From assembly GCF_009834805.1 (NCBI RefSeq), contig NZ_WVHO01000001.1, forward strand, positions 57,565-121,564: a stretch of DNA of 64,000 bases, written 5' to 3'. This DNA comes from Saccharibacter sp. 17.LH.SD. Lineage in GTDB: Bacteria; Pseudomonadota; Alphaproteobacteria; Acetobacterales; Acetobacteraceae. The notes below the pieces were generated by a model, which was not told the DNA's origin, did no database searches, and saw only the letters and a program-made list of their open reading frames with translations. Shown here piece after piece: positions 22,106 through 31,879 of the stretch; position 1 is the stretch's first letter, and the number at the start of each line of letters is the position of its first letter. The translations under genes were made by a program, and so were the position numbers.

Positions 22106-23872
22106 TTAGAGCGGGGCGCAGGCCTTTTTCAGCCAATTTTGCACGTCAGGCTCGAGATGAGGCAGAAGCCGTTTTTCGACTTCTGTGTGATAATGGTTGA
22201 GCCAGGTGCGTTCATCATCCGTCAAAAGAGACGGTGTAATGAGGCGACGATCAATAGGTGTGTAGCTGAGGACTTCAAATTCTAAGAAAGGGCCGCGCGG
22301 GCTTTGCAAGGCACTTTCTTTGATCAGAAGAAGATTTTCAATCCGAATACCGTAATGGCCGGGTGCATAATAACCTGGTTCGTTCGAGACGATCATACCG
22401 GCTTGAAGGCCGGTGGGGCGCACGCCAGATGAGATGGATTGAGGTCCTTCATGCACGGAAAGATAGCTTCCAATACCGTGACCCGTCCCGTGGTCAAAGT
22501 CCAACCCTGCGTTCCATAATGAGGCACGAGCAAGGGTATCGAGCCGATAACCGGGGAGACCTTGGGGGAAACGCTGCAAAGAGAGGGTAATATTCCCTTT
22601 CAAAACGCGTGTAAAAGCCTCTTTTAACGCAGCAGGTGGTTCCGCCGGGCCAACCCATAGAGTGCGTGTTAGATCTGTCGTGCCAAAGGGATATTGTGCA
22701 CCACTATCAACAAGATAAACGCTATTTTCGTCTAAAACACGATCTTGGCCGACTTGGGCGCGATAATGAGGGTAAGCGCCATTAGGGCCTGCGGCTGAAA
22801 TGGTTTCAAAGCTGGGGCCACGATAGTCGGCGGATTGTGCCCGATAAGATTCAAGCTTTGCGGCAAGGTCTGTTTCATGCTTGCCAATGCCATTGGCCTC
22901 TATCCAAAAAAGAAAGCGTGCTAAGGCAAGGCTATCAAGCTCATGAGCGCGGCGGCTGCCTGCTTGCTCTGCAGTATTTTTAATGGCTTTTGGCAGGCTG
23001 CAAAGATCTGTTCCACTAATGACAGTTGCTTGGGCCTTTTCAAGTATCATACGGAACCATACAGGCGTCGAAGATGGGTCTAGTCGGATGGTTATGCCTT
23101 TAAAATTATGGAGATGTGACTCCAACTGTGCTGGCGGAACGAGCCTAATACCATCCTCTAATGGTGCCGTAAGACGGGTTTTATCAACGAAGAAATCAAC
23201 CGTGCCATCAGCGTATAAAATGCCATAGCCATGCGCGATGGGCGTCATCGCGATGTCATGGCTTCGTATATTCAGCAGCCAGGCGAGGGAAGTGCAATCG
23301 GCGATGATCATCGCCTCTTCATGGTTGTCGCGTAATTGTTGTGCGAGCCGTGTGCGCTTCTCAAGGCTGGTTTCGCCAGCATAGGAAAGGGGATGAGGGG
23401 AAATAGGTTCTGCAGGGGATGCTGGGCGGTCTGTCCAGGCCGGGTCTACAGGGTTTTCAGTGACAGGAACGAGAGTAACGCCATTGGCTTTCCATGAAGT
23501 GAGCTCATAGTCGCTGATGAGATGTGGATCATACCCAACACGGAGCCCTTGAGCATGTTTCTTCAGCCAGTCACGGGGAGGAGAATGGAGAATATGCTGG
23601 CGTTCCCAGATGTCGTGAGAAACTTGTTCTTCCAGCTGTACGGTGTAGCGACCATCCGAGAAGACACATCCTGTGTCACGTAATAAAATGGCCAACCCTG
23701 CACTGCCCGTAAAACCGCTAATCCATGCGAGGCGCTCAGCATTAGGGGCAACATATTCCCCCAAATATTGATCCCCCCGTGTGACGATTATCCCATCGAT
23801 GGAAAGGTCAGAAAACAATGCCCGAACACGTGCAGGGCGCTCTTGAAGAGGAATGGTTGAAAGAGAAGTCAT
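22106..23872 (-). CDS. Aminopeptidase P family protein (Xaa-Pro aminopeptidase)
   Basis: A 588-residue M24B peptidase of the long, three-domain type: two creatinase-like N-terminal domains and a C-terminal pita-bread domain. Metal ligands are seen in YLVDSGAQYPFGTTDLTRT (two Asp), HGTGHGIGSYLSVHEGPQ (His) and IVSNEPGYY plus ENLLL (two Glu). It removes an N-terminal residue ahead of proline, using two Mn or Zn ions. It ends 3 bases from the convergent DsrE-like gene and follows prmA on the minus strand. Confidence 0.93.
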   Translation of the reverse strand: MTSLSTIPLQERPARVRALFSDLSIDGIIVTRGDQYLGEYVAPNAERLAWISGFTGSAGLAILLRDTGCVFSDGRYTVQLEEQVSHDIWERQHILHSPPRDWLKKHAQGLRVGYDPHLISDYELTSWKANGVTLVPVTENPVDPAWTDRPASPAEPISPHPLSYAGETSLEKRTRLAQQLRDNHEEAMIIADCTSLAWLLNIRSHDIAMTPIAHGYGILYADGTVDFFVDKTRLTAPLEDGIRLVPPAQLESHLHNFKGITIRLDPSSTPVWFRMILEKAQATVISGTDLCSLPKAIKNTAEQAGSRRAHELDSLALARFLFWIEANGIGKHETDLAAKLESYRAQSADYRGPSFETISAAGPNGAYPHYRAQVGQDRVLDENSVYLVDSGAQYPFGTTDLTRTLWVGPAEPPAALKEAFTRVLKGNITLSLQRFPQGLPGYRLDTLARASLWNAGLDFDHGTGHGIGSYLSVHEGPQSISSGVRPTGLQAGMIVSNEPGYYAPGHYGIRIENLLLIKESALQSPRGPFLEFEVLSYTPIDRRLITPSLLTDDERTWLNHYHTEVEKRLLPHLEPDVQNWLKKACAPL

Positions 23873-23902
23873 TGTAAAACCATGTCGTTAAAATGCGGAT
23901 TG

Positions 23903-24835
23903 TCAGGCTGAAAACGGTTTACGGAGAACAAGCGTACTCCAAGCTCCTTCTTTGAGCTGACGCTCTAGCACCAGTCCTTGGCGTTGATGAGCGACTAAGA
24001 CCATGCGGGCTTGGCTGTTCAAAAGCCCAGCCAGAATAGCCGTTCCGCCAGGAGCAAGAGCTGTGGCTAAGGAAGAAGCCATACGGCAAAGGGGGCGGGC
24101 CAAAATATTGGCAAAGACGAGGTCATAAGGGGCATGACGACGCACGGCTTCTGTGTGCCATCCATTCCCAAAGCGGCAATCCAGAAGCGGGCCTATTTTG
24201 TTAAGCTTGGCGTTCGAGGCGGCAACACGTACAGACCACGGCTCAATATCGACTGCCAGAACGGGGCGGTGTAGCAGTCGTGCAGCCGCCATGGCGAGAA
24301 TACCCGAGCCACACCCCATATCAAGAATACGGCGTGGGCGGCGATGGGCCATCAATTCCAGTGCTCTGAGACAGCCACGTGTTGACCCATGCTCGCCTGA
24401 TCCAAAGGCAATGCCAGCATCCAGCGTGATATTGAGGCGGTTAGAGTGAGGTTTCTCTTTTAAATGAGTGCCGCGAATACAGAAGCGCCGTCCGACATTT
24501 TGGGGTGGAAAGGCCTCTTGTGTGCGGGCCAACCATCCTTCAGCTTCTGTTTTGCGGCGTGTCAATTCAGCCTCGACGCCTGTAATGGCGCGGGCAACCG
24601 TTAAAGCGGATTCCAGAACGTCATCATGACGGCCACATTCTTTGACGCCTTCAAGACGCCAATATTTTTGTTCGTCATCTTCCTCAAACATACCGACTGT
24701 TTCACAAGCGGTCATAAAGGCTTGTTCGAAGAGGGGGACAAAAGCCTCCTCGACAATGATTGTCAGCGTTTCGAGGGACCGGGCATGACGAGAGCCAATA
24801 TGGCTTGGGGCGATGGAGCTTTGGGTGGCTTTCAC
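23903..24835 (-). CDS. prmA: Ribosomal protein L11 methyltransferase
   Basis: A 310-residue SAM-dependent methyltransferase that modifies ribosomal protein L11. Motif I is ILDMGCGSGILAMAAARL, preceded by AFGSGEHGSTRGCL, the PrmA-type threonine/glycine entry, and followed by VDIEPWSVRVAASNA and the NILA motif (VFANILARPL) for the target amine. The N-terminal L11-recognition domain is divergent. Its start overlaps the helicase stop by 4 bases, so the two genes are cotranscribed. Confidence 0.92.
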   Translation of the reverse strand: MKATQSSIAPSHIGSRHARSLETLTIIVEEAFVPLFEQAFMTACETVGMFEEDDEQKYWRLEGVKECGRHDDVLESALTVARAITGVEAELTRRKTEAEGWLARTQEAFPPQNVGRRFCIRGTHLKEKPHSNRLNITLDAGIAFGSGEHGSTRGCLRALELMAHRRPRRILDMGCGSGILAMAAARLLHRPVLAVDIEPWSVRVAASNAKLNKIGPLLDCRFGNGWHTEAVRRHAPYDLVFANILARPLCRMASSLATALAPGGTAILAGLLNSQARMVLVAHQRQGLVLERQLKEGAWSTLVLRKPFSA

Positions 24836-27060
24836 GAAACAACCTCCACAAAATTGGCCATAATGGTTTTCATGCCGGCTTCCTCAAAATTAACAGTAAG
24901 ACGTTCGCCGTCCGCTTTTAGAACAACACCTTCTCCAAAGCGACTATGCTTTACCGTTGCTCCAAGAGGGACAATTATCTGTTTTTTCACAGATAATGGA
25001 CGAGAGAAAGAGGTGGTTGATGCGGGGGATGATTGGGAACGACGCCAAAAGCTTTTGCCGAAGGCAGCGTTCTGTTTTCTGGTGGGCTCACTGACATGAA
25101 CATGTTCGTCAGGGAGTTCATCAATAAAACGGCTTGGGATGGAATCTTGCCAATTAGCGTAGATGCGCCGGCTTGTTGCATGGAGAATGAAGGCACGTTC
25201 ACGCGCACGGGTGAGGCCGACATACGCAAGTCGGCGTTCCTCCTCAAGGGCCGCTTGCCCGCCTTCATCAAGAGAGCGCTGTGAGGGGAAAAGACCTTCT
25301 TCCCACCCTGGGAGAAAAACCGTTTTAAATTCGAGCCCCTTAGCGGCATGTAAGGTCATAAGGCTCACGCGATTAGTGTCATTTTGCAGCTGGTCAGAAT
25401 CCATCACCAAGGCAATATGTTCTAAGAACTCTTCAAGAGTAGCAAATTCACCAATAGCGCGGAGCATTTCGCGAAGGTTATCAAGACGACCTGCTGCTTC
25501 GACGGATCGTTGATCTTCACGCCACATGGTCAAATAACCGCTTTCTTCGAGAAGTTGTTCAACGGCAACGACGTGCCCTTGCTTAGCAAGCGTTTCACGA
25601 GCGCGGTCAAAGCATGCCATAAATTCTGAAAGGGTTGCGGCCGCTTTTCCTTTGATCATCCCTTGAGCGAGTTGTTCTTGCAAAGTAGCTTGGAGAGGGA
25701 GTTGGCGATCGCGGGCATTTTGCCGTAATTTCGAGAGCGCGATATTCCCCACGCCGCGTTTGGGCACGTTAATGATACGCTCAAAGGCGAGATCATCCGC
25801 CGGGTGGGCAAGGGCACGCATATAGGCGGTGCCATCGCGGATTTCAGCACGTTCATAGAAGCGCATCCCGCCGATCACCTGATAGGGGATACCAGAGCGC
25901 ATGAGGGATTCTTCGAAGGGGCGTGTCTGGAAACCGGCGCGGATGAGGATCGCCATGTCACCATATGACTGATTTTTTCCATGAAGAGAGCGAATGGTTT
26001 CGGCCACAACGCGCGCTTCATCATCGGAATCTGGGGTATTGATGACGCTAATGCGTTCCCCTTCCTCACCTTCGAGCCCTGGGCGTAGAGTTTTCCCCAT
26101 ACGGCCTTCATTATGGGCGATCACTCCCGAAGCGGCGCTGAGGATGCGGGGTGTAGAACGGTAATTTCTTTCCAAGCGAATAACTTTTGCGCCTGGGAAA
26201 TCTTTCTCAAAGCGTAGAATATTCGCAATTTCTGCGCCTCGCCATGAGTAAATTGACTGGTCATCATCGCCGACACATGCAATGTTGGCAGGCTGTTGTG
26301 TGTCGCGTTTTGCGAGAAGGCGCAGCCACAAATATTGGATTGTATTCGTATCCTGATACTCATCGACGAGGATATAGCGAAAACGCCGATGATATTGGGT
26401 AAGCACTTCAGGATAACGGCGGAAGATTGTGACCATATGGAGCATAAGGTCACCAAAATCGCAGGCACTGAGTTCTTTGAGGCGTGTCTGATAAAGGGCG
26501 TAGAAATGACGTGCACGCCCGTTCATAAAATCGACATCATGTGCGGCTGTAATATCTTCAGGAAGAAGAGCACGATCTTTCCACAGCTGGATGTGGTGAA
26601 GCAACTGAGGTGGGGGGGCACTTTTAAGGTCAATCTTCTCAGCAACCATAATTTGCTTGAGAAGACGCAGTTGGTCATCAGCATCCAGAATGGTGAATTG
26701 GCGGTCCAACCCAAGGCGGGGAGCATGCTGGCGGAGCATGCGTGCGCAGAGGGAGTGGAACGTGCCGAGCCACAATCCTTCAACAGGTTTTTCTAAAATG
26801 GCGCTGACACGCTCGCGCATTTCTCGCGCGGCTTTATTCGTAAAGGTTACGGCGAGTATCTGCTCGGGCCAAGCAAGGCCTTCTAACAAAATATGGGCAA
26901 AGCGCGTGGTGAGAACGCGTGTTTTGCCTGTGCCGGCACCAGCGAGGATCAAGAGAGGGCCTTCTGTCGTTTCAACAGCAAGGCGCTGCTCCTCATTGAG
27001 GCCAGCGAGATGGTCGTGAGCAGGGGTAGACGGGCGAGGGGAAAGAAGATCATCAGACAC
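24832..27060 (-). CDS. UvrD/PcrA-type 3'-5' DNA helicase
   Basis: About 742 residues of superfamily 1A helicase. Motifs in order: Q motif LNEEQRLAVE, Walker A LAGAGTGKT, Ia VTFTNKAAREM, II DEYQDTN, III VGDDDQSIYSWRG, IV RLERNYRST, V LHAAKGLEFKTVFL, VI YVGLTRARE. A C-terminal Tudor-like tail (KHSRFGEGVVLKADG) is of the PcrA/UvrD kind. It unwinds DNA in excision and mismatch repair and clears recombinase. The frame opens at 27129, inside the divergent RadC-like gene; the GTG at 27060 with AGAGGG before it, just ahead of SDDLLSPRP, is more likely. Confidence 0.92.
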   Translation of the reverse strand: MSDDLLSPRPSTPAHDHLAGLNEEQRLAVETTEGPLLILAGAGTGKTRVLTTRFAHILLEGLAWPEQILAVTFTNKAAREMRERVSAILEKPVEGLWLGTFHSLCARMLRQHAPRLGLDRQFTILDADDQLRLLKQIMVAEKIDLKSAPPPQLLHHIQLWKDRALLPEDITAAHDVDFMNGRARHFYALYQTRLKELSACDFGDLMLHMVTIFRRYPEVLTQYHRRFRYILVDEYQDTNTIQYLWLRLLAKRDTQQPANIACVGDDDQSIYSWRGAEIANILRFEKDFPGAKVIRLERNYRSTPRILSAASGVIAHNEGRMGKTLRPGLEGEEGERISVINTPDSDDEARVVAETIRSLHGKNQSYGDMAILIRAGFQTRPFEESLMRSGIPYQVIGGMRFYERAEIRDGTAYMRALAHPADDLAFERIINVPKRGVGNIALSKLRQNARDRQLPLQATLQEQLAQGMIKGKAAATLSEFMACFDRARETLAKQGHVVAVEQLLEESGYLTMWREDQRSVEAAGRLDNLREMLRAIGEFATLEEFLEHIALVMDSDQLQNDTNRVSLMTLHAAKGLEFKTVFLPGWEEGLFPSQRSLDEGGQAALEEERRLAYVGLTRARERAFILHATSRRIYANWQDSIPSRFIDELPDEHVHVSEPTRKQNAAFGKSFWRRSQSSPASTTSFSRPLSVKKQIIVPLGATVKHSRFGEGVVLKADGERLTVNFEEAGMKTIMANFVEVVS

Positions 27061-27065
27061 CCCTC

Positions 27066-27074
27066 TGGTATAAT
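27066..27074 (+). promoter_or_regulatory. Extended -10 promoter for the RadC-family pair
   Basis: TGGTATAAT is a perfect extended -10 (TGnTATAAT) 34 bases before the GTG at 27108. No good -35 is seen, as is usual for extended -10 promoters. It lies in the gap between divergent helicase and RadC-like genes. Confidence 0.6.
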
Positions 27075-27107
27075 GCGCTCTGTTTCTTATGGCTAGGAGA
27101 AGATCTG

Positions 27108-27782
27108 GTGAGTTCGTCGCCAAAGTCACATTTTTCAGGACACCGTCAACGGATGCGCCAGCGTGTTATGGAGCATGGTGCTGAAACTTTGGCGGATTAT
27201 GAGCTTTTGGAGATGCTTCTATTTTACGCTATTCCGCGGCGTGATACGAAGCCGCTTGCGAAGGATTTGCTCAAGACATTTGGGTCCTTAACGGCTTTAT
27301 TGCAGGCCCCGCGTGAGGCGTTAAAAGAAGTAGGGTTGAGTGATCAAACGGTGGATGTGCTGCGCCTCCCTTTTTTAGCGGCTTATTCGTTTCTTTTGGA
27401 AACGCCACAGAATGTCTCCATCCGTTTGAAAGATATGGACGCGTTAAAGACGTATGTAGAACGTTACTCTATGACGCCGCCTCATCATGAGATCCATATT
27501 CTCTATCTTGATGGACGCAATCATCTTTTGAAAGATGAGTGTTTATCGGGCCATCCTCTTTCATCGCCGGATCGGCACCAGCATATTGCATCTCGGGCGT
27601 TAGAATATCATGCAACGGCTTTGCTGGTGGTTCATGTCGCGCCAGATTATTCGGCTGTGGTTCTTGCACAAGGTGCGCGTAGCCTCTCTTTGGCTTTGAT
27701 GCCACTTTCCATTGTTTTGCATGATACCATACTCTGTGGGCATGGATGGATGTCTAGTTTGAAGCAGGAAGGGTTATTGTGA
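27108..27782 (+). CDS. RadC-family protein with a good N-terminal domain but a lost JAMM motif
   Basis: A 224-residue UPF0758/RadC relative from a GTG start with AGGAGA upstream. The N-terminal helical part is canonical: YELLEMLLFYAIPRRDTKPL and FGSLTALLQA. The MPN (JAB) domain follows, but where active RadC has HxHPSG this protein has H176-V-A-P-D-Y, so the second metal His and the catalytic Ser are gone. It is probably catalytically dead. It overlaps by 4 bases with a second RadC protein that has the intact motif, suggesting the two act as a pair. Confidence 0.85.
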   Translation: MSSSPKSHFSGHRQRMRQRVMEHGAETLADYELLEMLLFYAIPRRDTKPLAKDLLKTFGSLTALLQAPREALKEVGLSDQTVDVLRLPFLAAYSFLLETPQNVSIRLKDMDALKTYVERYSMTPPHHEIHILYLDGRNHLLKDECLSGHPLSSPDRHQHIASRALEYHATALLVVHVAPDYSAVVLAQGARSLSLALMPLSIVLHDTILCGHGWMSSLKQEGLL

Positions 27783-28456
27783 TCAATTTAGATAACCATC
27801 CATCTCAAAAAAGGTGGACCCCCTGGCTTGATGAAAAAGAGGCTCTCGAGCGTGAGCCACTATTTTCTTTTCTTGTCTCTGTGTCGGTGCGTGGGGAAGA
27901 GGACCGCCAGTATGTGAGAGAGTATCTGATAGATCATTTTGGCTCATTGGCAGAGCTTTTGAGTTTATCTCAGAGTGATAGGCATTCTTTCCCGTATAAA
28001 GAGCCATCTTTCTTAGTTCTTATCCAGATTTTGAAGGAACTGGCTTTACGGTACAATCGCGAGTGCTTGCCCGGGATAGATCTCTTGGAAAATGAGCAAG
28101 ATCTTCTCGACTATTTGGTGGTGCAAATGGCACGAGAGCCAGTTGAACAATTTCGTGTTTTATTTTTGGATCAGAAGAACCAACTGATTTTGGACGAACT
28201 ACAGGCTAAAGGGACGGTGAACCATACGCCAGTTTATCCACGAGAAATTGTTAAACGGTGTTTGGAGCTCAAGGCGGCGTCGATCATTATGGTGCATAAT
28301 CATCCCAGCGGGCATGAAAATCCCTCTGAGGATGATATTGTCATGACACAACATGTCCAGCTTGCGCTGAATTTGTTCAGGATCCGTGTCGCGGACCATT
28401 ACATCATCACGCGCTCAGCCCAAGTGAGTTTTCGTCGGCTTGGGCTGTTGTCCTAA
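27779..28456 (+). CDS. RadC-family JAB/MPN+ protein with intact JAMM motif
   Basis: A 225-residue protein whose C-terminal MPN domain keeps every metalloenzyme residue: H173 and H175 in VHNHPSG, S177, D186 after NPSE, and the upstream Glu at 123 in EPVEQF. The N-terminal part (RQYVREYLIDHFGSLAELL) is only a faint copy of the usual RadC helical domain. RadC's biochemical role is unsettled; the fold is that of zinc peptidases. It begins with GTG overlapping the stop of the preceding paralog. Confidence 0.88.
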   Translation: MINLDNHPSQKRWTPWLDEKEALEREPLFSFLVSVSVRGEEDRQYVREYLIDHFGSLAELLSLSQSDRHSFPYKEPSFLVLIQILKELALRYNRECLPGIDLLENEQDLLDYLVVQMAREPVEQFRVLFLDQKNQLILDELQAKGTVNHTPVYPREIVKRCLELKAASIIMVHNHPSGHENPSEDDIVMTQHVQLALNLFRIRVADHYIITRSAQVSFRRLGLLS

Positions 28457-28484
28457 AAGCGGTTTAGGTGGCGCTGTGATGCGA

Positions 28485-29609
28485 TCAGGTGGGGCGGAAG
28501 TTGGCCAAGGCTTGCTCGCCGGGCAGTCCTCCGCGAGGGAAGAGGCGGTTGACATGCCCCATTTTACGCCCTGGGCGTGCCTCGGCCTTTCCATAAAGAT
28601 GAATGGCACAATTTTCTTCGGCAAAAAGTTCAGGCAGAAGGGCGATGTCGTCTGGGCCAATCAGATTATGCATAAAAGCGTCTGAATGACGGCGAGGTTC
28701 CGGCAGAGGAAGTCCTGCTACAGCGCGAATATGCATCTCAAATTGATCAATAACGCACGCATCCATCGTCCAATGGCCAGAATTATGAGGTCGAGGAGCG
28801 ATTTCGTTGATTAAGAGATCACCATGATGATCTTGGAAAAATTCTACCCCTAAAATACCGATAAGCCCGATCTTCTTTGCCAAATGGATTGCCATCTGTT
28901 GGGCTTTTTCTGCGAGCCCAGGCATAATAGGCGCAGGCACCATTGAAACTCTTAGAATGCCATCACGATGTCTGTTTTCACTGGGATCAAACGCCCGGAC
29001 AGCCCCTTGTGGGGTGCGGGCGACCATGACGCTTAATTCACGGGCAAAATCAATCTGACGTTCCACAATAAGAGGGTAGGGAAGGTCTTGAGCGCGTTGG
29101 CTTAGCTGCTGGAAAGCCTCTTCATGAGGGATTCGAAACTGTCCCTTTCCATCATAACCAAAACGCGTTGTTTTTAGAATAAGAGGGAAACCGAACGACT
29201 GTAATGTAGGAAAGTCATCGGCAGAGTGCAGTGTTGTCCAAGGAGCAACCGCTAATCCCATACGCTCGAGTGCTGTTTTTTCAGCAACTCTGTCTTGGCT
29301 GATTTCTAAAATGGATCCTGCGGGGTATACGGGGCAAAACTCGGCCAGTTTTTTTAGACCGTCAGCGCTAATATTTTCAAATTCAAAGGTAATGACATCA
29401 CAATCACGCGCAAAGGCTTCGAGAATGTGAGGGTCATCATACGCACCGACGGTAACGGAAGCCGCGGTATCCGCTGCTGGAGCTGGAGAGGCAGCGCTGA
29501 GAATATGGACACGGTACCCCAACTGTGCAGCCGCCACGGCGGACATGCGCCCGAGCTGCCCACCGCCAATGATTCCTATGGTTGAGCCAGGAGCAAGGGT
29601 CTGCGTCAT
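28485..29609 (-). CDS. purK: N5-carboxyaminoimidazole ribonucleotide synthase
   Basis: A 374-residue ATP-grasp enzyme that carboxylates AIR with bicarbonate and ATP in purine synthesis. It starts [15 protein letters not shown], then has [11 protein letters not shown], the ATP-binding [14 protein letters not shown] and the metal-binding ENRHRDGIL and [14 protein letters not shown] segments. It overlaps purE by 4 bases; PurE then moves the carboxyl group. The end abuts the convergent RadC gene. Confidence 0.96.
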   Translation of the reverse strand: MTQTLAPGSTIGIIGGGQLGRMSAVAAAQLGYRVHILSAASPAPAADTAASVTVGAYDDPHILEAFARDCDVITFEFENISADGLKKLAEFCPVYPAGSILEISQDRVAEKTALERMGLAVAPWTTLHSADDFPTLQSFGFPLILKTTRFGYDGKGQFRIPHEEAFQQLSQRAQDLPYPLIVERQIDFARELSVMVARTPQGAVRAFDPSENRHRDGILRVSMVPAPIMPGLAEKAQQMAIHLAKKIGLIGILGVEFFQDHHGDLLINEIAPRPHNSGHWTMDACVIDQFEMHIRAVAGLPLPEPRRHSDAFMHNLIGPDDIALLPELFAEENCAIHLYGKAEARPGRKMGHVNRLFPRGGLPGEQALANFRPT

Positions 29610-30100
29610 GATACGGGGGTTTCTCCAACCTGTCGTGTTTGCTCAGCACGGAATGAGGCGAGGCGTGTGGCGAGTTCTTTATTTGAGAGCGCAAGAACAG
29701 ACGCTGCAAGGAGGGCTGCATTGACCGCTCCAGCCCGTCCAATCGCTAAGGTTCCTACAGGCACACCTGCGGGCATCTGGACGATGGAGAGCAAGCTGTC
29801 TTGTCCCTTTAGGGTGCGGCTTTCAACAGGGACGCCAAAGACAGGTAGCGTTGTCCATGCGGCACACATTCCCGGGAGATGGGCAGCACCGCCTGCTCCA
29901 GCGATAATAACATGTAAGCCACGTTCTTGAGCTGTTTTCGCATAGGTCGCGAGCCGATCAGGCGTGCGATGTGCTGAAACGATGCAGGCTTCATATGCAA
30001 TGCCCAGCTTGTCCAGCTGTTCACAGCTATGGCGCATCGTTTCCCAGTCAGACTGGCTACCCATAATCACGCCGACAGTGGGAGCAGGTGATGATGTCAT
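29606..30100 (-). CDS. purE: N5-carboxyaminoimidazole ribonucleotide mutase
   Basis: A 164-residue PurE, which converts N5-CAIR to CAIR as an octamer. Family motifs: [14 protein letters not shown] (nucleotide-binding loop), SAHRTPDRL (catalytic His) and [11 protein letters not shown]. It is the first gene of the purEK pair, with a 4-base overlap. Confidence 0.97.
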   Translation of the reverse strand: MTSSPAPTVGVIMGSQSDWETMRHSCEQLDKLGIAYEACIVSAHRTPDRLATYAKTAQERGLHVIIAGAGGAAHLPGMCAAWTTLPVFGVPVESRTLKGQDSLLSIVQMPAGVPVGTLAIGRAGAVNAALLAASVLALSNKELATRLASFRAEQTRQVGETPVS

Positions 30101-30120
30101 AATGAGGGCATCCTCTTAAC

Positions 30121-30723
30121 TTAACGCTCGAAAAAAGTGTCCTGAGATGGATTAAAAGAAGCCTCAGCTGGGGTTTCTTCAGGGATTGAATGGCCTTCCC
30201 GGACAAGGCGCTCATTAGCGGCTTGGACAGCGGCGTTCAGATCCGTTTGCGTGCAGAGGCCCAAAATGACAGGGTCACGGGGTTTAATATTGCTGCTATT
30301 CCAGTGCTGGCGATCACGAATTTTCGCAATAGTGTCCTTCGTTGTTCCCAAAAGACGGACGATTTGCGTATCCGACAATTGAGGGAATTGGCGGAGGACA
30401 AAAGCAATAGCGTCTGGACGGTCATGACGCTTCGCAACTGGTGTGTAACGAGCTCCCTTAGCGCGGCGTGTAACGGGGTTGGACGTAGGAATGAGCTTTA
30501 ATCGTGCGTTAGGGTCAGCCTCGCAGCGTTTTATTTCATTCTCAGTCAGCTGATTGTTCTTAACGGGGTCATAACCATTAATCCCAGCGCTTACCTCACC
30601 ATCGGCAATGGCCTGAATTTCAAGCGGATGCATACCGCAAAATTCAGCGATTTGGGTAAAGGTAAGGGCGGTTTTGTCGATCAGCCAGACAGCAGTAGCC
30701 TTGGGCATCAAAGGCAGGGTCAT
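30121..30723 (-). CDS. trcR: TrcR-type (DUF1013) cell-cycle transcription regulator
   Basis: A 200-residue protein of the DUF1013 family, restricted to alphaproteobacteria and named TrcR in Rickettsia and relatives. It begins MTLPLMPKATAVWLIDKTAL and contains helix-turn-helix-like stretches (FTQIAEFCGMHPLEIQAIAD and SDTQIVRLLGTTKDTIAKI) on both sides of a basic linker. It is expected to bind DNA or RNA polymerase. It lies 20 bases upstream of purE and may be cotranscribed. Confidence 0.85.
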   Translation of the reverse strand: MTLPLMPKATAVWLIDKTALTFTQIAEFCGMHPLEIQAIADGEVSAGINGYDPVKNNQLTENEIKRCEADPNARLKLIPTSNPVTRRAKGARYTPVAKRHDRPDAIAFVLRQFPQLSDTQIVRLLGTTKDTIAKIRDRQHWNSSNIKPRDPVILGLCTQTDLNAAVQAANERLVREGHSIPEETPAEASFNPSQDTFFER

Positions 30724-30989
30724 GACGGCTCATTCCTTCATAGCGGTACGAACGGGGCCGGCAGAGCGCAGGCACCAAGGGCTACTCTGAAAGAACGACC
30801 TCCCTGTCACAAATGGCCAGGGTGGCACCTGCATAATGCACGGCGGTTGTTGGGCAAGATGCGCTAGACTGAGGAGGTGGTCAAGAGACTAAACCAATGT
30901 GAACGAATTCATTTCCAGAATTACATCCAGTGATGACGTGTGAATGTAAGAATGACAGACACACGCACGCTCACGCCTTCCCCATATTC

Positions 30990-31454
30990 TTATCCAACCG
31001 GTTGGGGCACGACATTTCTTGAAGAAGCGCTATTGGGTCCGATGTGAATGGGGATAGGGCGCGGGGCCGCTGAGGTTGGAGATAAGCATTGCATAGAAAT
31101 ATGGAGTAACCCATTTTCTAAGCGAGCACTATGGATTTCAATATGGTCTGCCAGCATAAAGCGGCGTTCAAAGGCACGCGTCGCAATGCCGCGATGCAAC
31201 CATTTGCGCGGTTGGTCATTGTTGCGAACACGTCCGCGAACAATAAGTGTCATTCCATCTTGCGTTAAGCTGACATCATCAGGGCTAAAGCCCGCGAGTG
31301 CCATGGTCAGCGCGTATTCTGTATCGCTCGTCTTCTCAATATTATAAGGGGGATAGCTTGCTGTCCCTTGAGCGCTGGCATTACTTCCGGCCAGGCGAGC
31401 GACGCGATCAAATCCTATTGCGCTACGGAAAAGGGGGGTAAAATCGTACTCCAT
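30990..31454 (-). CDS. Small heat-shock protein Hsp20 (IbpA-like)
   Basis: A 154-residue alpha-crystallin chaperone: MEYDFTPLFRSAIGFDRV start, NIEKTSDTEYALTMALAGF, LIVRGRVRNND, the basic RKWLHRGIATRAFERRFML (family IbpA block) and the LENGLLHI end strand. Such oligomers hold unfolding proteins during heat stress. The open frame begins at 31547, but AAGGAGG lies before the ATG at 31454, and the upstream part is unlike the family. The C-terminus is Pro/Ser rich and lacks a clean IxI motif. Confidence 0.9.
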   Translation of the reverse strand: MEYDFTPLFRSAIGFDRVARLAGSNASAQGTASYPPYNIEKTSDTEYALTMALAGFSPDDVSLTQDGMTLIVRGRVRNNDQPRKWLHRGIATRAFERRFMLADHIEIHSARLENGLLHISMQCLSPTSAAPRPIPIHIGPNSASSRNVVPQPVG

Positions 31455-31651
31455 GTGATGATCCTCCTTAAGATACGGCAGGATGACAGCACGCCTCCCC
31501 AATTGGCGAAAACGAGCTGCTAGTGCGGCACAGCCACAACCCATCAAGGCGTTGTGGTGCCCACACCCATCAAATGGGAAGCCCTCTTACTGCTTTCAAG
31601 AGCGATAAGAGGGCCCATTCGTTAAATGGTCATAATCAATGAAGAGGTATA

Positions 31652-31879
31652 TTACTTCTTGATGTTACCAATTCCAGAAAAGCGCTTGTTAAATTTAGCG
31701 ACCTGGCCCCCAGTATCGAGAATACGTTGTACACCAGTCCAAGCGGGATGTGTTTTTGGGTCAATATCAAGCCGGATGGTTGAGCCTGGCTCACCATAGC
31801 AGGACTTCGTCTTATATTCAGAGCCGTCGGCCATGATGACAGTGATCTCGTGATAATCTGGATGGATGCCGGGTTTCAT
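31652..31879 (-). CDS. rpmE: 50S ribosomal protein L31 (zinc-free type)
   Basis: A 75-residue L31: [16 protein letters not shown], a short beta region, then [11 protein letters not shown] and FNKRFSGI. It lacks the four zinc-binding cysteines of the C+ form and matches the alphaproteobacterial type. L31 joins the two ribosomal subunits near the central protuberance. It is transcribed alone. Confidence 0.95.
   Translation of the reverse strand: MKPGIHPDYHEITVIMADGSEYKTKSCYGEPGSTIRLDIDPKTHPAWTGVQRILDTGGQVAKFNKRFSGIGNIKK

Noticed and set aside
24626..25099. Plus-strand open frame of 157 codons
   Set aside because: Antisense to prmA and the helicase, both with full motif sets.
27061..27129. N-terminal extension of the helicase
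   Set aside because: It would overlap the RadC-like start and cover its promoter; the extra residues are not part of UvrD/PcrA proteins.
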